A stretch of DNA of 64,000 nucleotides from Saprospiraceae bacterium. GTDB lineage: Bacteria > Bacteroidota > Bacteroidia > Chitinophagales > Saprospiraceae. The stretch covers positions 744,001 to 808,000 of the forward strand of contig JAHCHX010000002.1 of the NCBI GenBank assembly GCA_026129545.1, written 5' to 3'. A program made the position numbers and the translations under genes. Positions 1 to 7,640 of this stretch are shown piece by piece. Under the pieces are notes generated by a model. It was not told the origin of the DNA and did not search any database. It saw only the letters and a program-made list of their open reading frames with translations. Positions within the stretch are counted from its first letter, which is position 1. Each line of letters starts with the position of its first letter.

Positions 1-49
1 TGCCCTGGGAGGGGGGGGTAATAAAATTGCGACGCTGTGCAAACATTTT

Positions 50-1276
50 TCAATGCTCTTCCCCTCCCTTTTTGCGGAGCAAAAATTTCAAATCTTTTGG
101 TTCTAGCTCTTGCGGGTAATTGTCCGCGGTGTACACTCCTGTTGTCATTTCTTCGAAGACCTTTTCAGTTTCTTTGCGCATAATCGAGACACCTGATTTG
201 AGGGTTCGGCCTTCATTGCCTGTGGAAGAATAGATGCATGGGATGTAACGCCGCTGTTGCAGGTCTGAACCGTCGCCAATTCGCCCAATCAAGTGGAGAT
301 GTTTGTAGTCATTGTCGAAATCCAATACGACACACGTGTGGTTGAAAATTTCTATCCTCCCTTTTTTGAATTCGTGTCGTGTCCCTTGGTAGCGCAAGTT
401 GTACTCGCTGGGTATGCAAATCTTGCCGCGCCGTATAATTCCGTTTACATTGGCAGAGTAGATGTACCAATTTCCAAATAGGCCGCCGATACGATATTCG
501 TTTGAGCCGTTGAGAAACCAGTCTACAGGGATACCGCGTACCAAGCTTCGGCCACAGTAGCGGTCGAAATAACGGTTGAGAAATGCTTCATCAGGCTCGT
601 CGCCATCTTGGTTTTCGCGAACAAGTAATACAGCAACCATTGTTGGCACAGCCGATGCATTGACAGTGAGACAAAGCCCCGGAATGAAATTCAAATTGTT
701 CTCTTCAACAGTGCCCACGTTGAAAATGAACTGACTAATCTTGTACTCATCTTCTACTGCGCAGAATAAGTTCATGTTTTTTAGCGCCGCTCTCCCACCT
801 GTCAATTCAGGTGATAATTCACCTACGACTCTGGTTTCACCTGCCCCCAATTGCATCTTGCTGCTGCGGACGCTCCATGCTCCGTTGCGTTTTTCACGCC
901 AATAAAGGCGATACCAGCCAAAGTATGGGTCTAATTTCATCACTTCGGGGTCTTCTACGCTGGCAAAGATTTTTTGTTTCATCTCTTCATCGGGCAGGTA
1001 GTCGCACAATCCAGAAATAGCGACTTTGCTCATGGCTACTGTATTTGGGCTGGGCGTTCTTTCTATCTCACGCTTAAGTTTTTTTACTGGTTCGAGGCCA
1101 ATCTCGACGATTTGCGCGAGCATTTCGAGCTTGGCGCCATTTGTCAGGTTTTTGATTTTGTCCATGCGTTCATCGCAGAACTTTTGCCAAACCCCACCCC
1201 ACAGGGTTTTTGCCATGTGGAATGGGACATCAAGGTTGGTAGGCCTTCCAGGGCGGCTGTCGTTGGTGTTGGGCAT
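50..1276 (-). CDS. Hypothetical protein, 408 aa
   Basis: I do not recognise this protein. It is soluble, with no signal peptide or membrane segment. The first ~15 residues contain a short basic PGRP element that loosely resembles an AT-hook. Residues ~30-90 are helical and charged, and the rest looks beta-rich with many aromatic residues and scattered cysteines. The only in-frame ATG near the 5' end of the open frame is used, giving MPNTNDSRPG. It stands alone: 115 bp separate it from the uvrC 3' end on the same strand, and the window begins 50 bp beyond its stop codon, so its downstream partner is not visible. It could be a DNA-associated or phage-type protein, but nothing in the sequence decides this. 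Confidence 0.75.
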   Translation of the reverse strand: MPNTNDSRPGRPTNLDVPFHMAKTLWGGVWQKFCDERMDKIKNLTNGAKLEMLAQIVEIGLEPVKKLKREIERTPSPNTVAMSKVAISGLCDYLPDEEMKQKIFASVEDPEVMKLDPYFGWYRLYWREKRNGAWSVRSSKMQLGAGETRVVGELSPELTGGRAALKNMNLFCAVEDEYKISQFIFNVGTVEENNLNFIPGLCLTVNASAVPTMVAVLLVRENQDGDEPDEAFLNRYFDRYCGRSLVRGIPVDWFLNGSNEYRIGGLFGNWYIYSANVNGIIRRGKICIPSEYNLRYQGTRHEFKKGRIEIFNHTCVVLDFDNDYKHLHLIGRIGDGSDLQQRRYIPCIYSSTGNEGRTLKSGVSIMRKETEKVFEEMTTGVYTADNYPQELEPKDLKFLLRKKGGEEH

Positions 1277-1391
1277 AGTTGGTTAGGTTTGTTAAGAAGC
1301 AGGTGGTTTATCGCGGTTTCTCAAACAAATGTATCCTCCACTTTCTCTCAATCCAAGAAGTAAGAAATGAAAATGCATCCTCGTGACATTA

Positions 1392-2964
1392 TTAAATGAA
1401 ATGTATTTTCACCTTCCCCGCCGCCGCCTTCCCCACCACCTTCTCCACCTCGGCCATTTCCGCCGCCCGTAGCCGCGCCAGCGAGCCGAAATGCTGCAAG
1501 AGTTTCTCTGCCGTTTTCGCGCCGATGCCGGGGATTTCGGTCAGTTCGGTTTTGATAAAATTTTTGCTGCGCTGGTTGCGGTGGAAAGTGATGCCGAATC
1601 GGTGCGCCTCGTTGCGGGCTTGCTGGATGAGTTTGAGGGATTCTGACTTTTTATTGATAAGCGCCGGCACGGGGTCGTCGGGGAAGAAGATTTCTTCAAG
1701 GCGCTTGGCGATACCGACAACAGTCATTTTACCTTCCAAATCGAGCGCTCGCAGGCTTTTCATGGCCGCGCTGAGTTGACCTTTGCCGCCATCTATAATG
1801 ACAAGTTGCGGCAAGCCCTGACCCTCGGCGAGCAGGCGTTTGTAGCGGCGATAGACGACCTCCTCCATCGAGGCGAAGTCGTTGGGGCCTTCCACCGATT
1901 TCACGTTGTAGTGGCGGTAGTCGCGCTTGGCGGGTTTGGCGTTTTTGAACACGACGCAACTCGACACGGGGTTGGTTCCCTGTAAGTTGGAGTTGTCGAA
2001 ACACTCAATCCAAAGCGGCACTTCTTCCATGTGCAGGTCGGCTTGCAAAGTGCGCAGGATGCGCTCGGCGGAGGTCTGTTTGCCGGTGGCGCTTGCCTCC
2101 TGCTTTTCCTTTTGCAGTAGGTGCTACTGCACGTTTTTTTCCGAAAGTTCGAGCAGTTTTTTCTTGTCGCCGATTTTGGGGACGGTGATGACAACTTGCG
2201 GCGAACTTTCCGAAAGTCGCAAACTTTCGGAAAGTTGGGCTTGCGGCAACTCGAACGGCACGATGATTTCCGGCGAAAGGCTATTGCAGATTTTCCGCCG
2301 CCCGCTGCATTTCTTCTTTCAAATGTGCCTTCACGGCGGCGAAATTGCCTTTCAGGATGTTTTTGATTTGCTCGATTTTTCGATTGTACGATTCTTCCGT
2401 TTCCAAACCCACGCAGGGCACCGCGCAGTTTTTGATGTGATATTCGAGGCAGGGTTTGAATTTACCTTTTGAAATATTTTCCTGAGAAAGATGGAGCGTA
2501 CAGGTGCGGAGTTGGAAGAGTTTGCGAATCAACTCGATGATTTGGTCCACATTGAATTTGTGCAGGTAAGGGCCGAAATAGGTGGAGCCGTCCTTGATGA
2601 CTTTCCGCGTCAGGAACACGCGTGGGAATCGTTCGCTTTTGATGCAGACGTAAATCAGGGGCGATTTTTCGTCTTTCAGCATCACGTTGTAGCGTGGCTG
2701 GTGTTTTTTGATGAGCGAGTTTTCGAGCAGCAGCGCGTCGTGCTCCGTCTCCACGATGGTGAACTCGATGTGGTGGGCGTGGCGCACCAGCACTTTCGTC
2801 TTGGCGAGTTGGTATTTTTTGTCGCCGAAATAGGAGGAAAGGCGGTTGCGCAGGTTTTTCGCCTTGCCCACATAGAGAATAACGCCCTCTGCATCCATGT
2901 ATCTGTAAATGCCGGGCGCGGTCGGGGTGCCGGGCGCGAAGTCTTTGAACTGCTCGTTGGTCAT
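1392..2964 (-). pseudogene. uvrC: uvrC, excinuclease ABC subunit C, disrupted
   Basis: UvrC makes the dual incisions in UvrABC nucleotide excision repair. The N-terminal part (ATG at 2964, 227 codons) carries the GIY-YIG nuclease domain (PGIYRYMD, ILYVGKAKNLRNRL) and stops at a TAG at 2281-2283. Just beyond, in another frame, the family sequence resumes at SPEIIVPFEL. By comparison with Bacteroidota UvrC proteins about 85-90 residues (the UVR-motif region) are missing at this junction, and the frame shifts. A second in-frame TAG lies at 2124-2126, after LLELSEKNVQ, where the family usually has Tyr; one base change from TAC would explain it. After that the RNase H-like domain (IECFDNSNLQG, IIDGGKGQL) and the C-terminal helix-hairpin-helix (EIPGIGAKTAEKLL) are intact to the stop at 1392. 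Either a real pseudogene or an assembly error. Confidence 0.85.
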
Positions 2965-2969
2965 TGAGG

Positions 2970-2999
2970 CAAAAATAGTTTGCTCGTGCAAACAGACAA
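2970..2999 (-). promoter_or_regulatory. Promoter for uvrC, apparently leaderless
   Basis: On the minus strand TTG, 19 nt, then TATTTTTG matches the Bacteroidota primary-sigma consensus (-33 TTG, -7 TANNTTTG). The -7 box ends only 5 nt before the uvrC ATG at 2964, so the transcript should start at or next to the start codon. Confidence 0.5.
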
Positions 3000-3020
3000 G
3001 CCAAAAGAAGTAAAGTGCGT

Positions 3021-3590
3021 TCACAATCGCGCCTTCATCCGGCTCAGCGTCTCCGGCGAAATGCCGAGATACGACGCGACGGCTTTGTTGGAAAGGCGGG
3101 TGAGCAGATGGGGCTGGCTTTCGTAGAGCCACCGGACGCGCTGCTCCGCGTCCATGCTCACAAAACTGCCGATGCGCTCCACCGAGCGGGTGTAAGAGAG
3201 TTCCAAATTCTTCTGATAAATATGCGCAAACTGTGGCACGGCCTCCACGAGTTTGAAAAAATTGTCGCGGCTGATGGCGAGCAACTCCAAGGGCTCGAGC
3301 GCCTTGAAACTTTCTTTGGCGGGTTTTTGATGGATAAAACTGCTCAATTCCGTGACCCATGTGCCTTCAAACACAAAATCCCTTGTGGCTTCATCGCCGT
3401 TTTTGTCCAAATAAAAAATCTGAATCGCGCCTTTGTTCGTGAAATAGCAGTAGCGGCACACGTCGCCGAAATTAAGCAAGAGTTCGCCGCGCTTGGCTTT
3501 CGCGGGCTTAAAATGCGAAAGCACGAAGTTCAACGATGCGTCGTCGGCTTCCACACGGGCGCGGATATAGTCGGTGAGGCGTTGGAACAT
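3021..3590 (-). CDS. Crp/Fnr family transcriptional regulator
   Basis: This is a one-component regulator: an N-terminal cyclic-nucleotide-binding beta-barrel (roughly residues 15-115) followed by a C-terminal winged helix-turn-helix whose recognition region reads NKAVASYLGISPETLSRM. That tail is typical of the Bacteroidota Crp/Fnr group, which seldom binds cAMP. The start at 3590 (MFQRLTDYIR) is preferred over the ATG ten codons upstream because a TATTTTTG box ends 5 nt before it, the same spacing as at uvrC. With this start the protein is 189 aa, a usual length. It heads a run of small minus-strand genes (SRPBCC, DoxX-like, AraC, YHS, AhpD-like) and may regulate them, but no operator was identified. 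Ligand unknown. Confidence 0.9.
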   Translation of the reverse strand: MFQRLTDYIRARVEADDASLNFVLSHFKPAKAKRGELLLNFGDVCRYCYFTNKGAIQIFYLDKNGDEATRDFVFEGTWVTELSSFIHQKPAKESFKALEPLELLAISRDNFFKLVEAVPQFAHIYQKNLELSYTRSVERIGSFVSMDAEQRVRWLYESQPHLLTRLSNKAVASYLGISPETLSRMKARL

Positions 3591-3595
3591 GGCAG

Positions 3596-3603
3596 CAAAA
3601 ATA
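3596..3603 (-). promoter_or_regulatory. -7 box (TATTTTTG) of crp-type gene
   Basis: TATTTTTG on the minus strand, 5 nt before the ATG at 3590. No clear -33 TTG is present at the usual 18-20 nt distance, so support is weaker than at uvrC. Confidence 0.35.
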
Positions 3604-3656
3604 CGTGGCGCCACCGTCATTTCTGTTTTGAAAAATCAGTGTTCGCAAAAATGAAA

Positions 3657-3694
3657 AAACGGTTACTAAACTTTTGGAGGTTTAGCAACCGTTT
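3657..3694 (-). terminator. Intrinsic terminator after the SRPBCC gene
   Basis: A 15-bp stem with one mismatch (arms 3657-3671 and 3680-3694, 8-nt loop). On the minus strand it is followed by a T-run. It lies just downstream of the SRPBCC stop codon and separates that gene from the Crp-type gene. Confidence 0.65.
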
Positions 3695-3716
3695 CAAGAA
3701 ACAGCTCATATAGTTA

Positions 3717-4112
3717 TCAATGACTCGCCAAGTACGCCCGCCATTTGTCCCAGTACCATTCGCTCCAGCCTTTTTCTATGGAGGCTGCTTCTTCTGACGG
3801 CAGATTGGCCTGACTGAGATAAACGTGCGTGTCGCCGCCTTCGGCTTCAAATCGAAGCGTCAGAACGGTGTTTTGCGACTCCGGCCAGTTGGCGGGTTTC
3901 CATGTTTGCACGATGAGGCTGTTAGGCTCAAGATGCAGGTTTTTTCCAAAACAATAGCCGCCGTAGAGGCTAAACACCGCGCCAGTTTCCTCCCGGATTT
4001 CGGCAGGCGCGCCAGTGGTGGCAGCGTGTTGTTCGGCGTTCATGTAGAGATTGTAGAGCACCGAAGGCTCCACGTTGGAGAAGGTGATTTTTGCAGAAAT
4101 AGTGGTGAGCAT
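3717..4112 (-). CDS. SRPBCC (AHSA1/START-like) domain protein
   Basis: A 131-aa protein that fills a single SRPBCC fold: an N-terminal beta-strand (TTISAKITFSNVEPSVLYNL), a helix, antiparallel strands including LTLRFEAEGGDTHVYLSQ, and a long C-terminal helix ending in WSEWYWDKWRAYL. The WSEWYWDKW signature is common in AHSA1-like proteins of Bacteroidota. These proteins bind small hydrophobic ligands, and neither the ligand nor an enzymatic role can be read from the sequence. It lies 49 bp downstream of the DoxX-like gene and probably shares its transcript, which ends at the hairpin at 3657-3694. Confidence 0.8.
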   Translation of the reverse strand: MLTTISAKITFSNVEPSVLYNLYMNAEQHAATTGAPAEIREETGAVFSLYGGYCFGKNLHLEPNSLIVQTWKPANWPESQNTVLTLRFEAEGGDTHVYLSQANLPSEEAASIEKGWSEWYWDKWRAYLASH

Positions 4113-4161
4113 GGTGTGGAAAATAGCGATGAGTTATTGGTTATCAATTATTTGAAAAAAT

Positions 4162-4536
4162 TTAGCCGACAAGTCGCTTGTCGCGGGCAAAAGCGGCGGC
4201 GTACATCAGCAGGCCGCCAATCATGTTCGTGTTGCGGAAAATGTTGAGCATATCCATCTGGTCGGTGGCGGCTTTGGGAGCGTGGACGAACACGATGACG
4301 ATGAGAATATAGAGCGCCATGAGCAGAGCGGCGAGTTTGTCGTATTTGCCGATGATGCCGCTCACGATGAAGGCGAGAATGCAAGCGCCTGTAAAGTAAT
4401 TCCAGAAGTAGGGAAAGGGTAAAAACTTCGGAACGAACTGCTGCACACCCACGTCGGGCAGGGCTAAATGCAGCATGACGTACATCGAAAAAGAAAGAAT
4501 AAATAGCCAGCGGCCAAGACTTAATAGTTTGTTCAT
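4162..4536 (-). CDS. DoxX-like small integral membrane protein
   Basis: 124 aa from the ATG at 4536 (MNKLLSLGRW); an ATG 19 codons upstream exists but would add a polar tail before the first membrane helix. Four hydrophobic segments are visible (about residues 8-27, 44-63, 67-87 and 98-115), an arrangement typical of DoxX/DoxD-like proteins. The ending RNTNMIGGLLMYAAAFARDK fits the DoxX C-terminal helix. Some relatives take part in redox or organosulfur metabolism, but no function can be assigned here. It is followed by the SRPBCC gene on the same strand. The 280-bp stretch towards the AraC gene has no coding signal, only a GC hairpin at 4792-4807. Confidence 0.75.
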   Translation of the reverse strand: MNKLLSLGRWLFILSFSMYVMLHLALPDVGVQQFVPKFLPFPYFWNYFTGACILAFIVSGIIGKYDKLAALLMALYILIVIVFVHAPKAATDQMDMLNIFRNTNMIGGLLMYAAAFARDKRLVG

Positions 4537-4791
4537 GATGTGAAAAGAGTTGGTTGAAAAATCTAGGGCAAAGGTCAGCCCCACTCTTTCCACGAGTCTT
4601 GATAAATGTCAACGTTTTCTGCCGCCGTTGGCGTCTCCACCTTACAACAACACCGCGCTCGAGACCCGACAAAAACTGGTTTCGTTTGTTGGACGTCGGG
4701 TCCGCCTCATGCTGTTGGCAAGACCTAATTGGTACGCAAGGTGTATGTTGGGCATATCGTGTTCGAGTGCAACGACGAAAAACCCAAGAGT

Positions 4792-4807
4792 GGGGGGAGA
4801 GCCCCCC
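4792..4807 (-). terminator. Short GC hairpin after the AraC-type gene
   Basis: A 6-bp G/C stem with an AGAG loop, 10 bp beyond the AraC-type stop codon. A short T-run follows on the minus strand after about ten bases, so it is only a plausible terminator. Confidence 0.4.
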
Positions 4808-4816
4808 GTCCGTGAT

Positions 4817-5659
4817 TCACGCTTTCAACTGTTTCTTAAAATCCGAGGGACTTTGGCCCGCCATTTTTTTGAAAAAACGGCTGAAATGCGCAGGTTCTTC
4901 AAAGCCGAGGTCGAATGCAATTTCGCTGTTGGGCCGGTTGGTGTACATCAACTGGCGTTTGCCTTCCAGTAAAATGCGTTCGGAGATGATTTGCAGCGGG
5001 CTTTTTTGGCCGTAGCGGGCAAAGAGGTTGCTGAGCGTTTTCGGCGATTTGAACATCAGCCGAGCGTAGTCCTGCACTTGGTGGAGGTTTTTATAGTTGT
5101 TTTCCACAAGCATATTGAACTGCCGCGCCAGGTCCAATTCAGGTTCGTTGACGGCGTCGTTGAGAAACTGTTTTTTTGCTAAACGAGTGAGTTTGATGAT
5201 GAGGCGTTTGAGCAAAACGCGCAGCATTTCGCCCTGAATATTGTCTTGTGTCTCAAACTCTTCCCGAAAAACCTGCGTCAACAAGTTGAACTGCCGCGTG
5301 TCGGCCTCGGCGGGGAAAATCGGCTCCACACCGCGCCAGCCGTAGAACAACAGCCCCGCGCACGACACCTCTTGGTCGTGGTCGACGATACAATAAAACT
5401 CGCGGTTGAACTGCCACACCACCGCGTCTGTCGGGCGTTCGATTCGGAACGAGTGGCTCACATTGAGACTCAAAAAAGCGTTTTCGGGAAAATGATACGC
5501 TGATTCGTCCACCGTAATGGTCTGCGCCAAGCCCCGGTTCCACACGATGGCGAGTAGTTTTTGGTCGCGTTCGCGAAAAAAATACCGCTCGAACGAGGGA
5601 TGCTCCACCGCCATCAAAAATTGCCCGCCAACGGCTGGCTCTTTGTACTCGTAATGCAT
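4817..5659 (-). CDS. AraC family transcriptional regulator
   Basis: 280 aa. Residues ~30-110 form a cupin-like ligand-sensing region. The C-terminal ~100 residues (about 180-278) are the double helix-turn-helix of the AraC/XylS family, with the diagnostic second motif NSEIAFDLGFEEPAHFSRFF and the closing GQSPSDFKKQ. It is transcribed on the same strand as its neighbours, but hairpins separate it from both: 5685-5708 upstream and 4792-4807 downstream, so it is probably monocistronic. Its position among the YHS, DoxX-like and AhpD-like genes suggests control of a small-molecule or oxidative stress response; that is inference. The inducer is unknown. Confidence 0.92.
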   Translation of the reverse strand: MHYEYKEPAVGGQFLMAVEHPSFERYFFRERDQKLLAIVWNRGLAQTITVDESAYHFPENAFLSLNVSHSFRIERPTDAVVWQFNREFYCIVDHDQEVSCAGLLFYGWRGVEPIFPAEADTRQFNLLTQVFREEFETQDNIQGEMLRVLLKRLIIKLTRLAKKQFLNDAVNEPELDLARQFNMLVENNYKNLHQVQDYARLMFKSPKTLSNLFARYGQKSPLQIISERILLEGKRQLMYTNRPNSEIAFDLGFEEPAHFSRFFKKMAGQSPSDFKKQLKA

Positions 5660-5684
5660 GTTTTATATCAACTTAAATGGCGTC

Positions 5685-5708
5685 TACTAAACTTTTAAAA
5701 GTTTAGTA
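5685..5708. terminator. 24-bp perfect palindrome between YHS and AraC genes
   Basis: TACTAAACTTTT followed by its exact reverse complement, with no spacer. It lies between the YHS stop (5725) and the AraC start (5659), both on the minus strand. It shares TACTAAACTTTT with the terminator at 3657-3694. It could be a terminator or an operator; the sequence alone does not decide. Confidence 0.45.
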
Positions 5709-5724
5709 AACGTGACACGGGTGC

Positions 5725-6168
5725 TTATTTCTTGACGGCGTTCGCCCAGTTTTTGTCGGCGGTCTGGATGTATTCCGCCCGTTTTTTGTTCCAGTCCGCT
5801 CGCACCGAAAGGTTGTAGTTGAGGTAGAGTTTGCCGTCCACGATGCTCCACGCCTGGGGTTCTGTTTTAGCAGGATAACCCTGTGCCCAGCCGTAAGCGC
5901 ACCAGCCGCCATATTGTGGGGCGTATTTTTCAGGGTTTTGATGGAACAAGTCGCGGTTTTCAGCGGAAGCAAAATGCCAAGTCGCGTCGTTCCACTCGAA
6001 TGTGATGTCCACCGCGCCTTTTAAAGGTTTGTTTTGGGTGAAATAGGCCACCGGGTCGTAGCCTTTGATAGCCCCGGCTTTGGTGGCGTGCACAGATTTG
6101 GTTTCGGTTTGGGCAAAAACGCCAACTATAAAAAAGAGAACTATGGCAAGCAAAAGTGTATATTTCAT
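5725..6168 (-). CDS. Secreted YHS domain protein
   Basis: 147 aa with an N-terminal signal peptide (MKYTLLLAIVLFFIVGVFAQ) and a single YHS domain at residues ~35-85. The domain has the usual order: AIKGYDPVAYFTQNKP, then TFEWNDATWHFASAENRDLF, then PEKYAPQYGGWCAYG. YHS domains are related to copper- and metal-binding modules such as those in Cu-ATPases, but this exported stand-alone form, common in Bacteroidota and Proteobacteria, has no established reaction. One cysteine is present (GGWCAYG). It sits between the AhpD-like gene and the AraC regulator on the same strand. Confidence 0.88.
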   Translation of the reverse strand: MKYTLLLAIVLFFIVGVFAQTETKSVHATKAGAIKGYDPVAYFTQNKPLKGAVDITFEWNDATWHFASAENRDLFHQNPEKYAPQYGGWCAYGWAQGYPAKTEPQAWSIVDGKLYLNYNLSVRADWNKKRAEYIQTADKNWANAVKK

Positions 6169-6287
6169 GAGTGAAAATTTAAATGAAGAATGGACTCAGG
6201 ATTTGGGATTCAAACAAGGCTCGCAGGATTTGCAGGATTTGAAATGAAAAATCCGCAAACCCTGTAAGCCCGCCTTACAAACTTGTC

Positions 6288-6839
6288 TTACCCAGCGTAA
6301 GCCTCTTCCAAAACAGGTGCTACCGGGAAATCAATAGCGAACTGTGTCACACCATGGATGTAGTTGCTGATAATTTTGTCGCCTACAACAATGATGATGT
6401 CCACAAGGTTGGCCTCGTTGTAGCCGGCGGCGAACAAGGCTTGAGTGGCGGTGGCTTCGGGTTTGCCGCGACGTAGGGTGAGCGAACGGACAAAACGGGC
6501 GAGCGCGTCGAGTTTCGGGTCGAAAGAAGCCTCACCGCTGCGGATTTCAAGGATTTGTTCGTCTGTGAAGCCGTTCATTTTGCCCAGCACCGTGTGCGCC
6601 GATTGGCAGTAGCGGCAGTTGTTCACTTGACTGACGACGAGGTTGATGACCTCGCGTTCTTTGGCGCGGAGAGTGCTTTTACGATTTTGCAGCGCGAGAT
6701 AATCGCCCAGCGCGGTGTCGCTTTTGGAAAAATAGGCGTATAGATTCGGCACAAAACCGAGGCCTTTTTGCAGGTTGTCAAAAAGCGTTTGGTTGTTTTC
6801 AGAAACTTGGTCGCGGGTGGGGACAGTAAACTGTGTCAT
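6288..6839 (-). CDS. Carboxymuconolactone decarboxylase / AhpD-like protein
   Basis: 183 aa, all-alpha AhpD/CMD fold. The peroxidase-type motif C-x2-C-x3-H is complete (Cys75, Cys78, His82 in NNCRYCQSAHTVLG), so it probably has a redox-active dithiol acting on peroxides. Related annotations include the uncharacterised peroxidase-related and YciW-like groups; true carboxymuconolactone decarboxylase activity is unlikely for this subgroup. No signal peptide is present, so it should act in the cytoplasm. It is the first gene of the minus-strand run that continues with YHS and AraC. The region upstream (6840-7064) shows no gene. Confidence 0.9.
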   Translation of the reverse strand: MTQFTVPTRDQVSENNQTLFDNLQKGLGFVPNLYAYFSKSDTALGDYLALQNRKSTLRAKEREVINLVVSQVNNCRYCQSAHTVLGKMNGFTDEQILEIRSGEASFDPKLDALARFVRSLTLRRGKPEATATQALFAAGYNEANLVDIIIVVGDKIISNYIHGVTQFAIDFPVAPVLEEAYAG

Positions 6840-7064
6840 CGTTTTTTCTTTTTAAGAATGTGAAAATGCTTGTTCGATTTGATGACACAAAGGTGGGGGC
6901 GCCCCGACCCGGTAGCGGTACCGATACTGCCCGACGACTTACCAATTTTTCCCGTACAGACCTTGATTTGATTTTAATTTGCAGCACAACGCCATGCTGG
7001 ACGCTGGTTTTTGATGCACTTCCCCATCTGGGGCCTCTTTGTTTACATAAATTTTTTGACCAAA

Positions 7065-7505
7065 ATGCTCCATCTCCGCCCCGCCACCATCGCCGACCTC
7101 GCCTTGCTCAAACACTGGGACGAGCAGCCGCACCTCGTAGAATCCGACCCGAACGACGACTGGGAATGAGAAACCGAACTGCTCCGCGCCCCCGATTGGC
7201 GCGAACAACTTATCGCTGAATTGGCCGGGCGGCCCATCGGCTTTGCGCAAATCATTGACCCGGTGCGGGAAGAAACGCACTATTGGGGCGATGTGCCCGA
7301 CAATCTGCGGGCCATTGACATTTGGATTGGCGAAGCGGAAGATACCAGGAAAGGCTGCGGTTCCGACATGATGCGGTCGGCGCTTCGGCGCTGTTTCGCC
7401 GAGCCGGCGGTGGCGGCGGTACTGATTGACCCGTTGGCCTCGAACACGGCAGCGCACCGCAATACCAACTGGCGAGCTACCTCGGCATCACGCCGGATTC
7501 GCTGA
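7065..7505 (+). pseudogene. GNAT acetyltransferase (AAC(6')-like), broken and truncated
   Basis: The frame from the ATG at 7065 encodes a GNAT protein of the AAC(6')-like group: MLHLRPATIADLALLKHWDE at the start, IDIWIGE and VLIDPLASNTAAHR further on. A TGA at 7167-7169 falls where the family has Trp (DWEWET), so one base change breaks the frame; the rest stays open to 7505. After NTAAHR the conserved C-terminal part of the acetyl-CoA fold (normally FYERLGF and beyond) is missing. In its place, in another frame, comes the end of a Crp/Fnr gene. The glycine-rich acetyl-CoA loop reads RKGCGS. The gene is therefore doubly inactivated: a nonsense codon and a recombined 3' end. Confidence 0.75.
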
Positions 7506-7537
7506 GCCGGATTCGGAAGCGAATAATGGGCAAATAA
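7457..7537 (+). pseudogene. 3' remnant of a Crp/Fnr regulator gene
   Basis: Frame 7457-7537 encodes PQYQLASYLGITPDSLSRIR followed by KRIMGK and a stop. This is the recognition helix and C-terminus of a Bacteroidota Crp/Fnr protein. It starts abruptly inside the GNAT pseudogene and differs from the intact regulator at 3021-3590, so it comes from another family member. It looks like a deletion that joined two neighbouring genes. Confidence 0.7.
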
Positions 7538-7640
7538 ATTTCGGCCAATCATCGCTTTCAAAACCACTTCTTACCCAAAGTCAATGAACCGCAGCCACGC
7601 TCGCCCTGACCTTTGCTTCAAATTTTAAAAGCAACGTCTT

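Noticed and set aside
2965..3360. N-terminal extension of the uvrC open frame to 3360
   Set aside because: It overlaps the Crp-type gene in another frame, has no UvrC similarity, and the promoter and family start point to the ATG at 2964.
4148..4672. Overlapping frame of 174 codons opposite the start of the DoxX-like gene
   Set aside because: It reads the same strand in another frame across the real gene and its arginine-rich translation is typical of a shifted frame.
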